DNA of 38,644 nt from Bacteroidia bacterium (GCA_019695295.1 JAIBAH010000032.1:1-38644); one strand, 5' to 3'; shown: positions 1-8,721, counted from the first letter of the stretch. Notes: a model not told the origin generated them from the letters alone. A program made the numbers and translations.

Positions 1-2
1 GA

Positions 3-152
3 AACAAATCACTCAGATACTGGGATGTCTGGAAAATTGTGAGTGTAATTTTTCATAAAACGTATTCGGATGAAAACAGAGCGGGGTGCTTTCATTTTGA
101 AGGTGTTCCGGTTTTATTTATTCTGTCGCCGGAAAAATACACCCGATTCTGA
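3..152 (+). CDS. C-terminal tail of an unidentified protein (partial)
   Basis: An open frame enters from the left edge and runs 49 codons to a TGA at 150-152. The visible tail contains the stretches RYWDVWKIVSVIF and FEGVPVLFILSPEKYTRF. I do not recognise a family. It lies on the same strand as the prenyltransferase, 70 bp upstream of it, so it may belong to the same transcription unit. The other two forward frames close early. With so few residues visible it could also be a chance open frame. Confidence 0.4.
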   Translation, partial: NKSLRYWDVWKIVSVIFHKTYSDENRAGCFHFEGVPVLFILSPEKYTRF

Positions 153-194
153 GCGATTTCCGGTTAATCTCATTCTTCTTAAGTTATTTTTTAC

Positions 195-202
195 TAAATT
201 TG
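195..202 (+). promoter_or_regulatory. Bacteroidota -7-like element TAAATTTG upstream of the prenyltransferase gene
   Basis: TAAATTTG fits the TAnnTTTG -7 consensus and lies 20 bp before the ATG at 223. No TTG-type -33 box is seen at the usual distance, so this is a weak prediction. Confidence 0.3.
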
Positions 203-222
203 CATGGAAATTATATAAGTGA

Positions 223-1092
223 ATGAGAAACTACATCGAATTGATGCGGCCGCATCAGTACATAAAAAACCTTTTGATTTTTTTTCCTGCATTTTTCGGG
301 TTTTATTTTTTTCATACTGATGTCATGCTTCGTACAGGAGTGGTGTTTCTGGGTTTTTGCATGATGGCAAGTGCGGTCTATATCATGAACGATTATCAGG
401 ATAGGGAAGATGACCGTAAGCATCCGGAAAAAAGCAATCGTCCGCTTGCGGCGGGTACGGTCTCCCCCTCAAAGGCACTGACACTGATGGCGGGGTTGTT
501 TTTTACGGGGTTGATAATGATAGGTGCGGTGAATACCCAAAGCCTGTATTTTACGCTGATTTATTTTGTGCTGAATATTGCTTATACATTCCGGCTGAAA
601 CACATTGCAGTGGTGGACATTGTGGTGCTTGCACTGGGTTTTGTACTGAGATTATACATTGGTGCCCAAATCGGCGGGATAGAATTATCCATGTGGATTA
701 ATCTGATGACTTTCCTGCTGGCATTATTTTTGGGACTTGCCAAAAGACGAACAGATGTTTTACTGGCTGAAGAAGGGCATAAAGTACGGCGAGCAATTGA
801 CGGTTACAATCTTGAGTTTATCAATGCTGCAATGACGATGATGGCTTCTGTTGTTGTCGTTGCCTATATTTTTTATACCATTTCACCAGAAATTCAAACA
901 AAATACAGTAGTCAGTATTTGTATCTGACCGTTATTTTTGTACTTTTGGGAATTCTGAGGTATATGCAGATTACTTTCGTTGAACAAAAAAGCGGAAACC
1001 CTTCCAAAGTATTACTGAAAGACTTGTTTCTTCAGTTAACGATTCTGGGTTGGGTGACTACCTTTTTTGTAATGATTTATTTAAAAAAATAA
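223..1092 (+). CDS. UbiA-family prenyltransferase, decaprenyl-phosphate phosphoribosyltransferase-like
   Basis: This 289-residue integral membrane protein has about eight hydrophobic segments. The signature of the UbiA superfamily, in the form used by decaprenyl-phosphate phosphoribosyltransferases (Rv3806c type), is at residues 56-76: NDYQDREDDRKHPEKSNRPL. N56, D57, D60 and D64 would bind Mg-pyrophosphate, and the KSNRPLAAG segment is typical of the subgroup. Known relatives transfer phosphoribose from PRPP to a polyprenyl phosphate at the cytoplasmic membrane. In Bacteroidota the glycan that would use the product is not generally established, so the exact acceptor here is inference. Length matches the family (about 290-300 residues). 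The ATG at 223 is followed directly by the conserved LMRPHQYIKN. It sits 8 bp upstream of the HD-domain gene and is probably cotranscribed with it. Confidence 0.85.
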   Translation: MRNYIELMRPHQYIKNLLIFFPAFFGFYFFHTDVMLRTGVVFLGFCMMASAVYIMNDYQDREDDRKHPEKSNRPLAAGTVSPSKALTLMAGLFFTGLIMIGAVNTQSLYFTLIYFVLNIAYTFRLKHIAVVDIVVLALGFVLRLYIGAQIGGIELSMWINLMTFLLALFLGLAKRRTDVLLAEEGHKVRRAIDGYNLEFINAAMTMMASVVVVAYIFYTISPEIQTKYSSQYLYLTVIFVLLGILRYMQITFVEQKSGNPSKVLLKDLFLQLTILGWVTTFFVMIYLKK

Positions 1093-1100
1093 CGTTTTAT

Positions 1101-2252
1101 ATGTTTCCATTGCCTGAACAATACATCGAGTTGCTGCAGCGTACGCCTCAGAATCCCCGGTATCACGCCGAGGGGAATGTGTATATTCATACGCTCAGGG
1201 TGCTTGAGATGTTTGAGGAGTACAAGGCAATGAATGAGGTGAGCGGGGAAGATTCGGAGGTATTATACTGGGCTTCCATACTGCACGATATCGGAAAACC
1301 TTTCGTAACCAAATGGAAAGAAAACCGCTGGACTGCTAAAGGTCATGAAGACGCAGGGGTACCTCATGCGAGGGAAATTCTTTTGAAACAAAAAGAAATT
1401 TCGACCAAACAGCGCATGAAAATCCTGAATCTGGTAAGATGGCACCACATTCCCCTCAACTGGATGCTCAATCAGGTACCGTTATCACAGTTTTATGCAA
1501 TATCCACTTCCGTTGATTTAAAGCAGGTGGGATTATTTGGCTCATTTGATATCAAGGGCAGGGATTGTCAGAAAAAAGAGGAGATTGTCAAACTCTCAGA
1601 AAGGTTCAATGCTGAAATTATTCCCAGCGTGGATTCCTTCAGCGGCTCTTATGATTATCTCTGCTATCAGTACGGAGGCTTAAATCTGAAACATAAAAAT
1701 GCACTTTGGGATGCATTCCGGCTAAAAAATCCGGATTTATGGTCAAAACTCATCAAGGCTACTCATGCTGAGACGGTTCAGCCTGTATTTCAGTGTATTA
1801 TCCCGATTGGGATTCCCCATGAAAAAAAGCTGGATTACTTACAAATGCTTTATCCCAACGCGCTCTTCATGTCGGCAAAAGCCTGGGCGATGGATGGAAA
1901 ACTTCCGGATAACGCTTTTGAAAGGCAGCGAATTCTTACTACTTTTCAGCATCATCTTTCCATGTATGCCCGCCAAAGCAGGGTGGTAGTACTTACCGGA
2001 AATCATATCATTGAGGATACCCGCAATGAGTTGGTAAATATCGTAAAAAACCTCAGGGGAAAACTTTCCTACTACTTTTTTGATACCTTGCTGGAAGACG
2101 CAGTAGTGGATAATCTGAGCCAGCCCAACCCAATTCCTGAACCCGAAATAAGACTTGCGCATAAACTGCTGCGGTACCCTCACCCGTGGGAGTCTCATGA
2201 GTGGTACATCGTAACCGATATGACAAAGCCTGATTCAGAAAGAATCCTTTAG
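1101..2252 (+). CDS. HD-domain phosphohydrolase fused to a degenerate polynucleotide-kinase-like domain
   Basis: The protein is 383 residues from the ATG at 1101. An in-frame ATG at 1050 lies inside the upstream gene, and its extension carries no recognisable sequence. Residues 25-120 form an HD metal-dependent phosphohydrolase domain with likely ligands H30, H62-D63 (in HDIGK), H82 and H115-H116, as in the HD domain of bacterial tRNA nucleotidyltransferases. Residues 228-371 resemble the P-loop kinase that follows HD domains in many HD/PNK-like proteins, including the tail HKLLRYPHPWESHEWYIV. The Walker A position, however, reads GIPHEKKLD (237-245) instead of GxPGSGKS, and the usual DATN motif reads LTGNH. 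The kinase half is therefore probably inactive or repurposed. Substrate unknown; a nucleotide or RNA end is the family-based guess. It follows the prenyltransferase gene by 8 bp. Confidence 0.75.
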   Translation: MFPLPEQYIELLQRTPQNPRYHAEGNVYIHTLRVLEMFEEYKAMNEVSGEDSEVLYWASILHDIGKPFVTKWKENRWTAKGHEDAGVPHAREILLKQKEISTKQRMKILNLVRWHHIPLNWMLNQVPLSQFYAISTSVDLKQVGLFGSFDIKGRDCQKKEEIVKLSERFNAEIIPSVDSFSGSYDYLCYQYGGLNLKHKNALWDAFRLKNPDLWSKLIKATHAETVQPVFQCIIPIGIPHEKKLDYLQMLYPNALFMSAKAWAMDGKLPDNAFERQRILTTFQHHLSMYARQSRVVVLTGNHIIEDTRNELVNIVKNLRGKLSYYFFDTLLEDAVVDNLSQPNPIPEPEIRLAHKLLRYPHPWESHEWYIVTDMTKPDSERIL

Positions 2253-2277
2253 TCTTCCGGATATAAACAAGCAATAA

Positions 2278-2314
2278 AAACGGCTGCACCCGAATCCTTC
2301 AGGAGCAGCCGTTT
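2278..2314. terminator. Bidirectional terminator hairpin
   Basis: A perfect 10-bp inverted repeat, AAACGGCTGC (2278-2287) and GCAGCCGTTT (2305-2314), has an 18-nt loop. It lies between the converging HD-domain gene (ends 2252) and Omp28-like gene (ends 2334) and carries A/T tracts on both outer flanks, as expected for a shared factor-independent terminator. Confidence 0.8.
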
Positions 2315-2333
2315 CTCTTGCTATTGACATACA

Positions 2334-3191
2334 CTAAGGTAACAGAATTACTTCATCTGCTTGTCTTACTGTACTGATTCCTACATCTTTACGATGAATA
2401 AATGCTACGATATGACATTTGGCAGGGTCTATCACCGATGGAAGGGTGTAAGTATAGTTTTTCGTGAAGGTATAATCCAGGGGTACAACAGTAGTACTGA
2501 TTCTGTCCCCGTATAAACCGTTTACACTCCCCCGAAACATGCTTTTATGATCATAATGTTCGATATGCACCCCGTTGGAATCCTGTTCCCCTACCACTCC
2601 GTCCTCAATCACATATACACTGAGGTATTCCTGATCGGTACCTTCGGTAAGGAATTTACCGTCCACAGTAATCGAAACATTGCGGTTGGATGCATTATAA
2701 GTAGCAGAAAGTTCTACCTCTGCCTCAGCCGGTTTCTCCAGTTCTGCAGCTATTACTGAAGCCCAGATTTCTTTGCTGTAAAAAGGGGTGGAAGAACCCA
2801 CATCCGGAACCCGGTTTATAAGTGCCACAGGCACAAAGTCAATCAGGAAATCCGCCGCAAGCTGAGTGCCTTCGGTAGTACGGTAATCCGCTGAGGAATA
2901 ATTCCCGGCAATATTGGGTTGTGCAAGGGTACCTGCATGAACGGCTACAATCACCAACTGGTCATTATAAGTATTTTTTTTGAGGTTATGCAATGCTTTC
3001 GAAGCGTCAGGACAGTTTTTGCACTTGAATCCGGTAAACTCTTCTACGAGAATGGTTCGTTTTACATCCCCGCCGCCGCCTCCACCACCACCACCGTTCT
3101 GAGTGAAAGGAGCATCAACCTGATCACATCCTGTCTGAAAAAACAACACGGAAAGCAATCCAATGGAAATAAAAGGGATAAATCTGTTCAT
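2334..3191 (-). CDS. Omp28-related thioredoxin-fold outer-membrane lipoprotein
   Basis: This 285-residue protein has a lipoprotein signal peptide with the lipid-modified cysteine expected at C22 (FFQTGC). A run of nine glycines (33-41) follows and probably acts as a flexible tether. Next is a thioredoxin-like segment with a CxxC motif, EEFTGFKCKNCPDA, with C57 and C60. The Omp28 group of Bacteroidota shares this plan: a thiol-redox-fold domain after a lipobox, then a beta-rich C-terminal part. Location is expected at the outer membrane. A redox or binding role is inferred; no partner is encoded nearby. It lies 120 bp downstream of the TolB-like gene on the same strand and may be cotranscribed or use the weak promoter in that gap. 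Confidence 0.75.
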   Translation of the reverse strand: MNRFIPFISIGLLSVLFFQTGCDQVDAPFTQNGGGGGGGGGDVKRTILVEEFTGFKCKNCPDASKALHNLKKNTYNDQLVIVAVHAGTLAQPNIAGNYSSADYRTTEGTQLAADFLIDFVPVALINRVPDVGSSTPFYSKEIWASVIAAELEKPAEAEVELSATYNASNRNVSITVDGKFLTEGTDQEYLSVYVIEDGVVGEQDSNGVHIEHYDHKSMFRGSVNGLYGDRISTTVVPLDYTFTKNYTYTLPSVIDPAKCHIVAFIHRKDVGISTVRQADEVILLP

Positions 3192-3219
3192 AATAATCTT
3201 CCGTTAAATAAAAAGTTAT

Positions 3220-3227
3220 CAAAATTA
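3220..3227 (-). promoter_or_regulatory. -7-like element for the Omp28-like lipoprotein gene
   Basis: The plus strand reads CAAAATTA, so the minus strand reads TAATTTTG, a match to TAnnTTTG, 28 bp before the start codon. No -33 TTG is seen at the expected spacing. The region is AT-rich, so a chance match is possible. Confidence 0.28.
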
Positions 3228-3311
3228 CAAATTATTTTCAGTAATATGGAAATATATAATTCTGTATTACTCAAATATATCGAAATTCTACCCAAATGGG
3301 TTGGCTTGCCC

Positions 3312-6300
3312 TTAGAAAGCCCTTCCCAGCGCAAGCGTAATGACCGGACTCTGAATCGTATTATCATCCACTCCCCACGCCACATCCATTCGTGCCGTAT
3401 AATTCAGCAACTGTGTTTTGACTCCGGAGCCGAATCCCATCAGAAAAGGACTCTTGAGGGTTTGGAGCTGAACGGTAACCGGATTTCCGTAAATTGTCTG
3501 TAAGTCTGTAGGGTTTTTCTGGGAAAAAGGATTGCCTGTTCTCCATACTGTTCCCACATCAAAAAAGGGAATTAACTCCCAGTCAAAACGGGGTTTTGCA
3601 TTCAGTACAGGCCGGGAAGTTCGGGAAAGGGGAATTCTTAAATCCCAGTTGGTGAGCAGATATTTGTTTCCGTTCCGGGCATTAAACCAGAAACCCCTTA
3701 CCGGCATTACAAATTCCTGAAATGCAAAGTCAGTTACATCCATACTGAGTTTTCCGGTATAAGCCGGGCTTCCCGGCCGGTTTCTTCTGAGAATTCCCAA
3801 AAACCAGTTGTCAATTCCTCCCATATAAAACACCTGTTTTCTGTCTCCAAAGCTAAATGCTGACTGAAAATTTCCGGCAAGAACAATATTTTTCCAGATG
3901 GGTTGATAATGCCTCGCCGATAAGGAGAAGGTCTGAAAATTGTTTTGGGAAGAAGAAAACGTATTACAAAAATTCATTTCTGCATGAACCACGTTTCCTT
4001 TCCATGGATAATCCTCTTTCAGGGTGAGATTACTGAAATCTGCAAACAATGCAGTAAGCCCTGCGGTGCGTTTTTCATCTGAAAGGGAGGTGGCATAAAC
4101 CAGCCTTAAATCCTGCTTGTTAATTGAGTGAATCGCCTGAGAAAAACCTACCTGTAATTTCGGGGAAACCGGCCAGGTTACTCCTGCTTTTCCATATAAG
4201 TTCGTAAAACGATAGGCCAGAGAATCCAGTACGGATGCCGAAAACGCCTCCTGCTGATACTGACGAATCCAGCCGCCGGATTCTATGAAAAAATCGGGGC
4301 GAAGTTTCTGGTAATTATAACGGACTTTTGCGTCTGAATTTCCAAACTGAATAAAAGGAAGCATATTAAAATAGGGCGTAACGGATGCAGAGATTCTGTG
4401 ATGGTGCTGTAAATCATGAAATCCTGCCCCAAACATTACCCCTGCACGGGGCACTGCATGATATACGAGGCTTGCCTGCAAATACTCTGCCCTCCACTGA
4501 TTCTTAAATTTCTCTCCCCGGCTTACCCTTAAATCCCGCCATTCGGGCTGATTTTTCAGGATAATTTCAGGCATTTCGCTTTCCTTTTTTTTGTTTTTAC
4601 CTGTTTTTGCCGTATGATTATCCGGGATATTATCATCAAAAATATAATACCTCAAAGGCGTTTCAGTGCTGTCTTTTTCCCCCTCCCAGGGAGTAAGGGA
4701 AGGCTCCTCACCGGGTACAGACTCTTTTTTGTTCTGATTCAGTAAGGCCAGAAATTCCTGGCGGAAAGCCGTGGGATTTAAAGGGGAGATTCCCGATTGG
4801 GGAAGGTCAAAAATGCAGGGAGAAGGAACCCCGTTTTTATAAGTAGAGGCTACCATTTTTTGCCCCAGAACGCCCGGTTGCCAGTAATCCAGTCCGCATT
4901 CGGTTTTGGTAAGAGGCTCAGACACCCCTGTAAAGAGATTTCGTCTGTATAAATCCCATAATCCTGATTCATCTGAGAGATAATACACTTCATAACTGTT
5001 GGGATTCTGAGGCAATCTTTCCTGAATATTGGGGGTTCGGGTAATAAAAGTCAGGGTATCCGTTTTTTCGTTTACGTTAAGTGCTACTATATCATACAAT
5101 TTTGTAAAATAATCCCATTGAGGTAACTCTTTGGCGTTCAGAAGATTGGTGTCCCGGTTAGAACAGAAATACAACACATTGTCATCATAGCTCCAGGCTG
5201 GGTTTACGTCATCGTATAAATCGTTGGTTATTTTGCGAAGGCCTGAAAAATCGGAATTGCCTGTCCAGATATCCGCTTTCCCGTCCTGCATCGCGGAGAA
5301 TGCGATTTTTTTACCATTTCCGGAAAACGCAATATGCTGAATCCGTTGTACCGAAGAATCGGTAAAAGCCAGAGTTGTAGTAGCGGAAGCCAGGTCATAG
5401 GACCAGAGTTGCCATTGGTCTTTTTTATAAACGGTGTAAATCAATTGGTCTCCCTTTGGAGTCCAGGCAAGTGCAAAATCCGTTTTTTCCTTTTCGGGGG
5501 TATCGTTTTTGTACCCGAATTTTATCCCGGTATCCTTGAAGGTTTCTTCGGTGAGGTCATAAGTCCATAAGGAATAAACCCCGTTTTTTTTTACATATAA
5601 AGCCAGCATATTCGTTTTTTCTGCAAAAGCAAAAGAACCGGAAGTATATCCTTTGGGCAGGGAAAGTGTTTTTGCTTCAGGAAGAGCGGAAATTTCTATC
5701 CGGTTTTGCCCGAGTTCGTCTATATGTTTTACCAGAAACTCATTCCATCTTTCTGTAAAAATCCTGAGCGGAATTCCCAGTACTCCCACAATGGAAGTCT
5801 CTACCGAGTGAGTGATTTTGGACAAATATACCAGCTCCGCAAATTTTTGAGGTCCATATTCATGAGCGATGAAAAACCAAACCGATTTACGGATTATACT
5901 GGCTCCCTCATCCTGTCCCTCCAAAGCCTGTAAAGTAAATCTGCCTCCCTCCATGCTTTGCAGCAACAATTCATCTCTGTAGGTCCATCCGTTCGCTACG
6001 AAATCAGTAATGCCTTCATAAAACCAGGAGGGCTTAAAGTTCAGCAGTTCATTCTGAATTACATTAGGCAAATCCTGTCCGTACTCAAATTCTTTCAGGA
6101 TTACCGAAGAAACACTGTGTTTTACCACATTGTATAATCGGGCGGGGTCATCCGGCACCACAACGGCAGCATCCAGTTTGGGAAGGGGAATAATTCCATA
6201 GGGATAATACCCGTCATTGGGCTGGAAGTGATAATTGGTGAACATCATTTCGTGCGGATGGTTCACCAAAACGAAGATATACCGGGATGAGGGTTTGTAA

Positions 6301-6518
6301 TCATATAAAAAGCCCAGCTCTCCCCTTGCCATTTCCGCATATTTTGCCACACGGGTTGCCATGGCCTCATTGCCGGATTTGTAATACACATCAAAATGTT
6401 CAGAAGCGACAAATTCATTGAAGTCCGTACTCCTGAAAGGCTGAAAGGGCGCTTGTCCCCGGAGGCTTGTCAGGAGCAGGGTCAGGAAAACTAACAGGTA
6501 AAATGAAAGGTGTTTCAT
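3312..6518 (-). CDS. Three-module secreted protein: peptidase-MA-like domain, TolB-like beta-propeller, outer-membrane beta-barrel
   Basis: This 1068-residue protein begins with a signal peptide (cleavage near residue 22, after RGQA). Residues 35-270 resemble peptidase-MA/gluzincin-type domains (PSWFYEGITDFVANGW at 163-178). The region where HExxH should lie reads KHSVSSVILKEF (about 133-144), so the zinc motif is missing. Residues 280-560 contain PD40/TolB-like propeller repeats, for example KKIAFSAMQDGKADIWTG and DDVNPAWSYDDNVLYFCSN. A charged low-complexity linker follows (595-660). Residues about 675-1068 alternate like beta-strands of a BamA-like outer-membrane barrel and end in a terminal phenylalanine (GRAF), the usual barrel end signal. 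Homologues in Bacteroidota are often named TolB-like translocation proteins, but nothing here links it to the Tol-Pal machine. Function is not known. Confidence 0.7.
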   Translation of the reverse strand: MKHLSFYLLVFLTLLLTSLRGQAPFQPFRSTDFNEFVASEHFDVYYKSGNEAMATRVAKYAEMARGELGFLYDYKPSSRYIFVLVNHPHEMMFTNYHFQPNDGYYPYGIIPLPKLDAAVVVPDDPARLYNVVKHSVSSVILKEFEYGQDLPNVIQNELLNFKPSWFYEGITDFVANGWTYRDELLLQSMEGGRFTLQALEGQDEGASIIRKSVWFFIAHEYGPQKFAELVYLSKITHSVETSIVGVLGIPLRIFTERWNEFLVKHIDELGQNRIEISALPEAKTLSLPKGYTSGSFAFAEKTNMLALYVKKNGVYSLWTYDLTEETFKDTGIKFGYKNDTPEKEKTDFALAWTPKGDQLIYTVYKKDQWQLWSYDLASATTTLAFTDSSVQRIQHIAFSGNGKKIAFSAMQDGKADIWTGNSDFSGLRKITNDLYDDVNPAWSYDDNVLYFCSNRDTNLLNAKELPQWDYFTKLYDIVALNVNEKTDTLTFITRTPNIQERLPQNPNSYEVYYLSDESGLWDLYRRNLFTGVSEPLTKTECGLDYWQPGVLGQKMVASTYKNGVPSPCIFDLPQSGISPLNPTAFRQEFLALLNQNKKESVPGEEPSLTPWEGEKDSTETPLRYYIFDDNIPDNHTAKTGKNKKKESEMPEIILKNQPEWRDLRVSRGEKFKNQWRAEYLQASLVYHAVPRAGVMFGAGFHDLQHHHRISASVTPYFNMLPFIQFGNSDAKVRYNYQKLRPDFFIESGGWIRQYQQEAFSASVLDSLAYRFTNLYGKAGVTWPVSPKLQVGFSQAIHSINKQDLRLVYATSLSDEKRTAGLTALFADFSNLTLKEDYPWKGNVVHAEMNFCNTFSSSQNNFQTFSLSARHYQPIWKNIVLAGNFQSAFSFGDRKQVFYMGGIDNWFLGILRRNRPGSPAYTGKLSMDVTDFAFQEFVMPVRGFWFNARNGNKYLLTNWDLRIPLSRTSRPVLNAKPRFDWELIPFFDVGTVWRTGNPFSQKNPTDLQTIYGNPVTVQLQTLKSPFLMGFGSGVKTQLLNYTARMDVAWGVDDNTIQSPVITLALGRAF

Positions 6519-6562
6519 ATTGGCTTTATCCGTAAATTCAGTCAGATACTACAGTTGAAAAA

Positions 6563-6570
6563 CAAATATA
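6563..6570 (-). promoter_or_regulatory. -7-like element for the TolB-like/barrel gene
   Basis: The plus strand CAAATATA gives TATATTTG on the minus strand, fitting TAnnTTTG, about 44 bp before the start codon at 6518. A TTTG lies 16 nt further upstream (plus-strand CAAA at 6587-6590), shorter than the usual 19-20 nt. Confidence 0.4.
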
Positions 6571-6644
6571 GGAAAAATTTTTCACTCAAAAAAACCAATC
6601 TTTTTTTTAGATACCTTCTCCAAGTTTCCCGTCCCGGATTTCCC

Positions 6645-6674
6645 TTGTTTTTTCCTTTTTTTCCCCTATCTTTG
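6645..6674 (+). promoter_or_regulatory. Bacteroidota promoter for the membrane-protein/radA unit
   Basis: TTG at 6645-6647 is followed after 19 nt by TATCTTTG at 6667-6674, an exact fit to the TTG-N19-TAnnTTTG promoter. The predicted transcript begins near 6680, only about a dozen nucleotides before the ATG at 6693. This supports 6693 rather than upstream in-frame ATGs as the start. Confidence 0.7.
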
Positions 6675-6692
6675 TCTCTTCAAATTTATAAA

Positions 6693-7208
6693 ATGAAAAC
6701 CATTTATATCATTGCTTTATTTTGTGGAATTATTGGCGCAATTGGTTTGCTTTTTCCGGTAGCGGATTTGACACTCAATACCAATATTCCCTTGCTTTCA
6801 GGAATATTAAAAGGGAAATCACTTTCCCTTACGCTTGCTGATATTGGTGGTTATGCGTGGATTTTGCCCGTTTTGACCGGAATAATGATTGTATTTAACC
6901 TGATACTGATTTTTATTCCTGTAAAAAAAGGAAGTCTGATTCTTTCTGTGCTTTCGGGTTTATGTTTACTCTCTTCCGGTATTCTGATATGGCAGATTTA
7001 CCATCAGTCACAGGAAAAGGAATTTATTAACCGGATTATGGCGCTGGCAACTCAGTATTTTCATCTGGATTTACTGGGAATCTATGCGCAGATTCAGCCA
7101 TTTCCGGCTACCGGCTTCTGGATTACGCTTACCGGCTTATTCGGGGCGTTGATTTGTTCATTGGTTTCAGTTTTTAAAGAAAAATCTACTCAAAACATTT
7201 CTGAATAA
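6693..7208 (+). CDS. Small four-helix membrane protein of unknown function
   Basis: This 171-residue protein has four likely transmembrane segments: about 4-22, 53-75, 80-100 and 142-163. The loops are short, and the polar stretch at about 103-130 contains YHQSQEKEFINRIMALA. The reading frame stays open upstream to 6510, but the canonical promoter just before 6693 and the poor sequence of the extension argue for the ATG at 6693. I do not recognise the family. It lies 36 bp upstream of radA on the same strand and probably shares its promoter; a functional link to DNA repair is not implied by the sequence. Confidence 0.7.
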   Translation: MKTIYIIALFCGIIGAIGLLFPVADLTLNTNIPLLSGILKGKSLSLTLADIGGYAWILPVLTGIMIVFNLILIFIPVKKGSLILSVLSGLCLLSSGILIWQIYHQSQEKEFINRIMALATQYFHLDLLGIYAQIQPFPATGFWITLTGLFGALICSLVSVFKEKSTQNISE

Positions 7209-7244
7209 GCAATCTCTCATATATTTAACATTTAAAAAAATCGG

Positions 7245-8612
7245 ATGGCAAAGCTAAAAACAGTATATTATTGTCAGGAGTGCGGAACACAGTTTCCCAA
7301 ATGGCAGGGACAATGTACTGCATGCAAAACGTGGAATTCCCTCGTGGAAGAAGTAGTGGAAGCGGGTGCGGGTAAATCCGGCAACAGTTCTTCCCTGAAT
7401 CTTCGCTCTGAACCTAAAACGCTGGACAAGATTGAGTTACATGCGGAGCACCGACTCGTAACGCTTGATAATGAACTGAACCGGGTATTGGGCGGAGGAA
7501 TAGTGCCGGGAAGTGTGATTTTACTGGGAGGGGAACCGGGTATTGGAAAATCTACCCTTTTGCTTCAGCTTGCGCTTCAGCTTTCTCCCCTCAGGGTTTT
7601 GTATGTATCCGGAGAGGAGTCGGAGCAGCAGATAAAAATGAGGGCATCACGGATTCCCTTTTCCAACCCCAACCTGTATGTGGCTTCGGAAACCCAGATT
7701 GAGAATATCCTGGCTTTTCAGAAAGACCTTGTGCCTCACGTCATCGTCATTGACTCTATTCAAACAGTTTACAGTGACTCTTTTGAGTCGGCTCCGGGCA
7801 GCGTCACTCAGGTAAGGGAAAGTGCGGCAAAGATTATCCGGGTGGCAAAAGATAAACACATTCCGGTTTTTATGATTGGACATATCACCAAGGAAGGCAC
7901 GATTGCCGGGCCAAAAGTACTGGAGCATATTGTAGATACAGTACTGACTTTTGAAGGAGACCGTCATAACAGTTACAGGGTAGTCAGAACCAATAAAAAC
8001 CGGTTTGGAAGTACGATGGAAATCGGGATTTATGAGATGCGTTCAGATGGTCTGAGAGAAGTCAGCAATCCTTCCGAAATTTTTCTTTCCGCAGGGACAG
8101 AACCCTTCAGCGGTGTGGCAATCACCGCTACGATGGAAGGAATGCGGCCGCTTCTGATTGAAATGCAGGCGTTGGTTACCCCGCTTACTTATGGAAATCC
8201 CCAGCGTTCCGCTACGGGTTTTGATTTAAGGAGGCTCAGCATGCTTCTGGCAGTAATGGAAAAAAGATGTGGATTTAAACTCGGTACCAAGGATGTTTTT
8301 ATTAATCTTGCCGGTGGTATGAAAGTAGAAGACCCTGCGCTGGACCTGGCTTTGGTTTGCTCCATTGTCTCTTCGCTTCACGATATCATCATTCCTCAGA
8401 CTACGGTTTTTGCCGCAGAAGTAGGCCTCTCCGGAGAAATACGCCCCATTACCAGAATAGAACCCAGAATCGCAGAAGCAGAGAAATTAGGGTTCAAAGA
8501 AATATTCGTGGCGTCTTCTCAGCTGAGTGATTTGGATAAAAAATTCGATAAGATACAAATCAAAGGAGTGGGTAAGTTACAGGATGTATTTCCGCTGGTA
8601 TTTCAGGGATAA
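7245..8612 (+). CDS. radA: DNA repair protein RadA (Sms)
   Basis: This 455-residue protein has the full RadA architecture. The N-terminal zinc finger uses C10, C13, C24 and C27. Walker A is GGEPGIGKS (95-103). The RadA-specific KNRFG motif is at 251-255. A Lon-protease-like C-terminal domain runs from about 290 to 450. RadA is a hexameric RecA-like ATPase that drives branch migration of recombination intermediates and helps process stalled forks. No key residue appears to be missing. The ATG at 7245 gives the expected MAKLKTVYYC start. It probably forms one transcript with the small membrane-protein gene upstream; a hairpin overlaps its stop codon region. Confidence 0.97.
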   Translation: MAKLKTVYYCQECGTQFPKWQGQCTACKTWNSLVEEVVEAGAGKSGNSSSLNLRSEPKTLDKIELHAEHRLVTLDNELNRVLGGGIVPGSVILLGGEPGIGKSTLLLQLALQLSPLRVLYVSGEESEQQIKMRASRIPFSNPNLYVASETQIENILAFQKDLVPHVIVIDSIQTVYSDSFESAPGSVTQVRESAAKIIRVAKDKHIPVFMIGHITKEGTIAGPKVLEHIVDTVLTFEGDRHNSYRVVRTNKNRFGSTMEIGIYEMRSDGLREVSNPSEIFLSAGTEPFSGVAITATMEGMRPLLIEMQALVTPLTYGNPQRSATGFDLRRLSMLLAVMEKRCGFKLGTKDVFINLAGGMKVEDPALDLALVCSIVSSLHDIIIPQTTVFAAEVGLSGEIRPITRIEPRIAEAEKLGFKEIFVASSQLSDLDKKFDKIQIKGVGKLQDVFPLVFQG

Positions 8613-8635
8613 ACAATCATTTATTGGTTTATCCC
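8606..8635 (+). terminator. Hairpin at the end of radA
   Basis: A perfect 9-bp inverted repeat, GGGATAAAC (8606-8614) and GTTTATCCC (8627-8635), with a 12-nt loop, overlaps the radA stop codon. There is no U-tract behind it, so it could end transcription weakly or only stabilise the 3' end. Confidence 0.4.
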
Positions 8636-8721
8636 CCCTGATTTATCAATGCTCTCCGGTGGGAAGCCTTATAAATTTCATTCTTTAAAAAAAATAATTA
8701 TCCGGATAAGTATATTTATTT

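Noticed and set aside
6510-6692. Upstream extension of the small membrane protein before radA
   Set aside because: A canonical promoter at 6645-6674 would lie inside the coding region, and the extension is low-complexity and overlaps the divergent gene start.
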